Part shown: positions 63,494 through 64,000 of the stretch, piece by piece
Layout of the letters: the number at the start of each line of letters is the position of its first letter
How positions within the stretch are numbered: the first letter of the stretch is position 1
Assembly (NCBI RefSeq): GCF_003244315.1
Contig: NZ_QKWH01000008.1
Span: 58,260-122,259, forward strand
Source of the DNA: Xylanimonas oleitrophica
GTDB lineage: Bacteria > Actinomycetota > Actinomycetes > Actinomycetales > Cellulomonadaceae
Direction of reading: 5' to 3'
Length of the DNA stretch: 64,000 bases
The notes under the pieces: generated by a model
What the model saw: the letters and a program-made list of their open reading frames with translations, nothing else
Told to the model about the DNA's origin: nothing
The model's database searches: none
Program-made: the position numbers and the translations under genes

Positions 63494-63670
63494 TTGAGGT
63501 ATCAACGAGTTGCAATAAGCGCGGATTTCGTGATGGCGCGGGCGAGGCCTGTGGACGTTGAGATTGATTACGGATTCGAACATGGCTGGATCGGAGAATC
63601 CGAAGTCGTTGCGATCGTTGAGCGCGAGCTTTCCTTGGGGATCGAGATGGTCTCGACGCTGAGCATATGA
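63494..63670 (+). CDS. Short acidic ORF
   Basis: 58 residues from TTG 63494 (ATG 63533 inside). RPVDVEIDYGFEHGWIGESEVVAIVERELSLGIEMVSTLSI is acidic and helix-forming at its end. It stops 1 base before a strong hairpin, so it may be a real last gene or the end of one. Confidence 0.4.
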   Translation: MRYQRVAISADFVMARARPVDVEIDYGFEHGWIGESEVVAIVERELSLGIEMVSTLSI

Positions 63671-63671
63671 A

Positions 63672-63705
63672 GGGAGCCCTGCGGGCAGTGGTCCGCAGGG
63701 CTCCC
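63672..63705. terminator. Two-way hairpin terminator
   Basis: GGGAGCCCTGCGG and its reverse complement with an 8-base loop, then CTTATCGTCTTT on the plus strand. Lies between the last plus-strand ORF and the convergent XRE gene. Confidence 0.8.
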
Positions 63706-63720
63706 CTTATCGTCTTTGGC

Positions 63721-64000
63721 TCAGCTGGCTTGGCTGGTGAGGGCCTGGCGGGCGTGGTGGCGCAGGAGGGCGCCCTCGATGAGGGCGGTGACGTGTTCTC
63801 GTCGTCGGTGAGTTGGTCGAGGGCTTCGAGCTTGAGGCGCAGGCTGGTGTTGCGGGGGCCGCGTTCGTCGGGTTCGAACAGGAGCGAGTCTGCGCTGACG
63901 TTGAGGGCGAGGGCGAGGGCCCTCAGGACGTCGAGGGTGGGCTGGCTGGTGCCGGCTTCGTAGCGGCGGGTCTGGGTGACGTGGGCACCGGAACGGTAGC
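63721..64000 (-). pseudogene. XRE-family regulator with frameshift (copy 2), partial
   Basis: Enters from the right edge. Minus-strand reading YRSGAHVTQTRRYEAGTSQPTLDVLRALALALNVSADSLLFEPDERGP...LEALDQLTDDEN, then a one-base deletion near 63795 shifts the frame to VTALIEGALLRHHARQALTSQAS and a stop at 63721-63723. The XRE half is well kept, the tail typical of this regulator group. The shift could be a sequencing error. Confidence 0.7.

Noticed and set aside
59785..64000. Insertion sequence or prophage
   Set aside because: I found no transposase, integrase, terminal inverted repeat or target duplication; small immunity-like genes explain the region better.

Overview
The window is very GC-rich, with GTG/TTG starts, GTGA/ATGA gene overlaps and AAGGAG/GGAGG ribosome sites. 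Its gene content (GTP-dependent PEP carboxykinase, a RamB-like regulator, radA-disA, mutY, a GH64 beta-1,3-glucanase, a Pls-type NRPS) points to an actinobacterium of the order Micrococcales, probably near Cellulosimicrobium, Promicromonospora or Cellulomonas. The family-level placement is inference. No rRNA, tRNA, CRISPR array or intact insertion sequence was seen.

Layout. 1-2.1 kb: stress-signalling partner-switch genes (SpoIIE phosphatase, HATPase, STAS antagonist). 2.2-3.0 kb: a scar of three truncated sugar-metabolism genes. 3.0-5.0 kb: a glycosyltransferase and a uridine-kinase-like protein. 5.1-9.0 kb: lutABC lactate oxidation with a divergent FadR-type regulator. 9.1-11.9 kb: a MarR regulator divergent from a fused luciferase-like/FAD oxidase. 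12.0-15.2 kb: a four-gene operon (RHH protein, DUF4097 protein, DrrAB-like exporter) behind a doubled perfect palindrome. 15.7-20.8 kb: a divergent cluster (GntR, class-III aminotransferase-fold phospho-lyase, APH-type kinase, ethanolamine-type permease) that reads as a B12-independent amino-alcohol catabolic pathway. 20.9-26.6 kb: aldo/keto reductase-PfkB-ThuA operon, TrmL, DUF808 and an MFS transporter. 26.7-34.4 kb: a tight six-gene operon of three glycosyltransferases, an ABC exporter and two APH-fold kinases with no product I can name.

34.4-45.4 kb: pckG divergent from a RamB-like regulator, followed by a phosphopantetheinyl transferase, an M1 peptidase and a 1330-residue poly-amino-acid synthetase (adenylation, carrier, six membrane segments around three beta-helix domains). 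Its specificity residues, read by eye, resemble a lysine code, and the nearby phosphopantetheinyl transferase could activate its carrier domain. 45.5-51.5 kb: glpK, glpF, glpD with a divergent SorC-type regulator, then an amino-acid N-acetyltransferase. 51.7-59 kb: secreted GH64 glucanase, MutY, DisA, RadA and two membrane-anchored hypotheticals.

59.1-64.0 kb differs: lower GC, short poorly conserved genes, frameshifts, a stranded signal peptide, apparent toxin C-terminal tips directly before small genes, and two decayed XRE-type genes at its ends. I read it as a degenerate polymorphic toxin/immunity island. Many transcription units end in long, perfect GC-rich hairpins without U tracts, several placed between convergent genes.
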